From JAAYCI01 sp964370195 (GTDB lineage: Bacteria; Bacillota; Clostridia; Oscillospirales; Ruminococcaceae), in assembly GCA_964370195.1 (NCBI GenBank), contig CAYJIH010000039.1:1-14546 (forward strand): a stretch of 14,546 nt of DNA, read 5' to 3'. Shown here piece after piece: positions 13,836 to 14,546 of the stretch. Numbering within the stretch: the stretch's first letter is position 1; each line of letters starts with the position of its first letter. The notes beneath the pieces are model-generated. The model had not been told where the DNA came from, made no database searches, and saw only the letters and a program-made list of their open reading frames with translations. The position numbers and the translations under genes were made by a program.

Positions 13836-13886
13836 GTTTAGCCCCCTGTGCCTCTTCAAATTTCTCTGTTTTTAACAATAAGAATT

Positions 13887-13915
13887 AGTATAACAGATTT
13901 GACATCATTGAGCAA
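13887..13915 (-). promoter_or_regulatory. Promoter of the NERD-like gene
   Basis: On the minus strand TTGCTC (13915-13910) and TATACT (13892-13887) are spaced by 17 nt, about 50 nt upstream of the ATG. Confidence 0.65.
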
Positions 13916-13947
13916 TAAAAAAATAAGAAAAAAATATACAAAAACCA

Positions 13948-13976
13948 TTGACAAACACCGCTAGCCATGGTATTAT
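13948..13976 (+). promoter_or_regulatory. tRNA-Arg promoter
   Basis: TTGACA (13948-13953) is followed 17 nt later by TATTAT (13971-13976) with a TGG extended element just before it. An overlapping TATAAT at 13974-13979 would need a 20-nt spacer. Either places the start point just ahead of the tRNA. Confidence 0.75.
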
Positions 13977-13994
13977 AATATTCGCTCAACACTT

Positions 13995-14071
13995 GCGCTG
14001 CTAGCTCAGCTGGATAGAGTGACTGGCTACGAACCAGTAGGCCGGGGGTTCGAATCCCTCGCAGCGCACCA
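13995..14071 (+). tRNA. tRNA-Arg (anticodon ACG)
   Basis: This is a complete 77-nt cloverleaf. The acceptor stem is GCGCTGC/GCAGCGC, the D arm is GCTCAGCTGGATAGAGT, and the anticodon stem ACTGG/CCAGT has loop CTACGAA (anticodon ACG). The variable loop is AGGCC, the T arm is GGGGG-TTCGAAT-CCCTC, the discriminator is A and CCA is encoded. It reads CGN arginine codons after A34 is converted to inosine by TadA. It has its own promoter and terminator. Confidence 0.98.
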
Positions 14072-14085
14072 TATGAGCAAAACAG

Positions 14086-14130
14086 AAAAGCTGCCATCGA
14101 GATAAATCGATTGGCAGCTTTTTTGTTTTG
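14086..14130 (+). terminator. tRNA-Arg terminator
   Basis: AAGCTGCCA (14088-14096) pairs with TGGCAGCTT (14112-14120). An inner TCGA/TCGA helix adds stability, and TTTTGTTTTG follows. It begins 16 nt after the tRNA CCA. Confidence 0.85.
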
Positions 14131-14276
14131 TATTTTTACAAAAACAGCCATTTAAGATGATGGCAACTTTTGAGGCGTCTTTTTTGGGCCGCGGCTTAGA
14201 AAAAATGGATAGACCCCAAATGGGTTCGATTTGTTTTTTTGCGAATGCTTATAAGGGGCATGAAAAAAGTACCTAT

Positions 14277-14303
14277 AAAAAAACACCGAGCTTTACTCGA
14301 TGT
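14277..14303 (-). terminator. Minus-strand terminator 1
   Basis: ACATCGAG-TAAAG-CTCGGTGT (14303-14283, one U-G wobble) is followed by seven T on the minus strand. The wobble pairs only in that direction. It begins 4 nt past one copy of the repeated 15-mer. Confidence 0.65.
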
Positions 14304-14373
14304 CTTTTGGGTGCAGCGTCATTCTGCTATGGCTAACAACCGAAAAAGCCATTATCTGACTTTAAATGCATAC

Positions 14374-14421
14374 GAAAAACAAAAAATGACACTGAACCCA
14401 AACCAATTGGGTGCAGCGTCA
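14374..14421 (-). terminator. Minus-strand terminator 2
   Basis: On the minus strand TGACGCTGCACCCAA (14421-14407) pairs with TTGGGTTCAGTGTCA (14401-14387). Thirteen of 15 positions pair across a 5-nt loop, and TTTTTTGTTTTT follows. The left arm is the second copy of the repeated 15-mer. Confidence 0.7.
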
Positions 14422-14471
14422 CGCTGCCGAGAGTGCTTCTATAGGAACCGCTTGAAAATATACATAAACAT

Positions 14472-14493
14472 AAAAAAGACACCGGACTGTGTC
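14472..14493 (-). terminator. Minus-strand terminator 3
   Basis: The short stem GACAC-AGTCCG-GTGTC (14493-14478) is followed by TTTTTT (14477-14472) on the minus strand. It is a five-base-pair stem only, so moderate strength. It lies about 30 nt downstream of the TGC-TACAAT promoter-like element at the window edge. Confidence 0.5.
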
Positions 14494-14546
14494 GGTACTG
14501 TCAAGAATTATGCGCAAAATAGAATTGTAGCATTTATAGAACAGCG

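Larger units (their letters stand above)
14131..14546. other. Gene-free right end with minus-strand terminators
   Basis: There is no credible coding region in the last ~415 bp. It contains three minus-facing terminators, an exact 15-bp direct repeat TTGGGTGCAGCGTCA at 14307-14321 and 14407-14421, and a possible promoter on the minus strand (TGC-TACAAT, 14532-14524). It may hold short minus-strand RNAs or the trailing end of a gene outside the window. Confidence 0.5.

Noticed and set aside
13885..14151. 88-codon minus-strand frame with string RGIRTPGLLVRSQSLYPAEL
   Set aside because: This is the familiar antisense shadow of a tRNA gene, here tRNA-Arg.

Overview
The window looks like a stretch of a draft Clostridia-type (Gram-positive, anaerobic Firmicutes) chromosome, perhaps a metagenome-assembled genome. 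The evidence is strong AGGAGG-like Shine-Dalgarno (SD) sequences, SigA-type promoters with TGn extended -10 elements, U-tract terminators, a hisS-aspS operon, an NfnAB electron-bifurcating pair and a QueH-type epoxyqueuosine reductase. A run of exactly 100 N marks a scaffold gap. I could not run any database search, so the lineage is an inference.

Layout, left to right. On the minus strand, guaB (IMP dehydrogenase, strikingly like the Tritrichomonas foetus enzyme) sits behind a strong promoter and a ~240-nt structured leader with its own terminator. On the plus strand, a short DNA-deoxyinosine glycosylase gene overlaps tail-to-tail with minus-strand queH. A ~600-bp gene-free stretch follows, with two plus-facing terminators and a degenerate copy of a repeat also present at the left edge. 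Then, all minus: a PLP aminotransferase, a cation diffusion facilitator (Mn-type signature), nfnB and nfnA. nfnA is preceded by a consensus promoter with an 18-bp Rex-like operator just downstream of the start point. Then come aspS and hisS, joined with no intergenic base.

Upstream of hisS is the most unusual part: a tandem array of ~196-bp units (three readable, a fourth hidden in the N gap). Each unit carries an extended -10 promoter, a ~105-nt RNA with covarying hairpins and C-rich SD-complementary segments, and a terminator, all on the minus strand. I read this as an undescribed multicopy small regulatory RNA family, similar in organisation to Listeria LhrC or streptococcal csRNAs, with no claim of homology.

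Right of the array are a membrane-anchored NERD-like protein gene (minus) with apparently lost catalytic residues, a tRNA-Arg(ACG) with its own promoter and terminator (plus), and a final ~400 bp without genes but with three closely spaced minus-strand terminators and an exactly repeated 15-mer.

Functionally the genes are mostly housekeeping: purine synthesis, base-deamination repair, tRNA queuosine modification, amino-acid transamination, metal efflux, NADH/ferredoxin/NADPH balancing and tRNA charging. The novelty lies mainly in the non-coding DNA between them.
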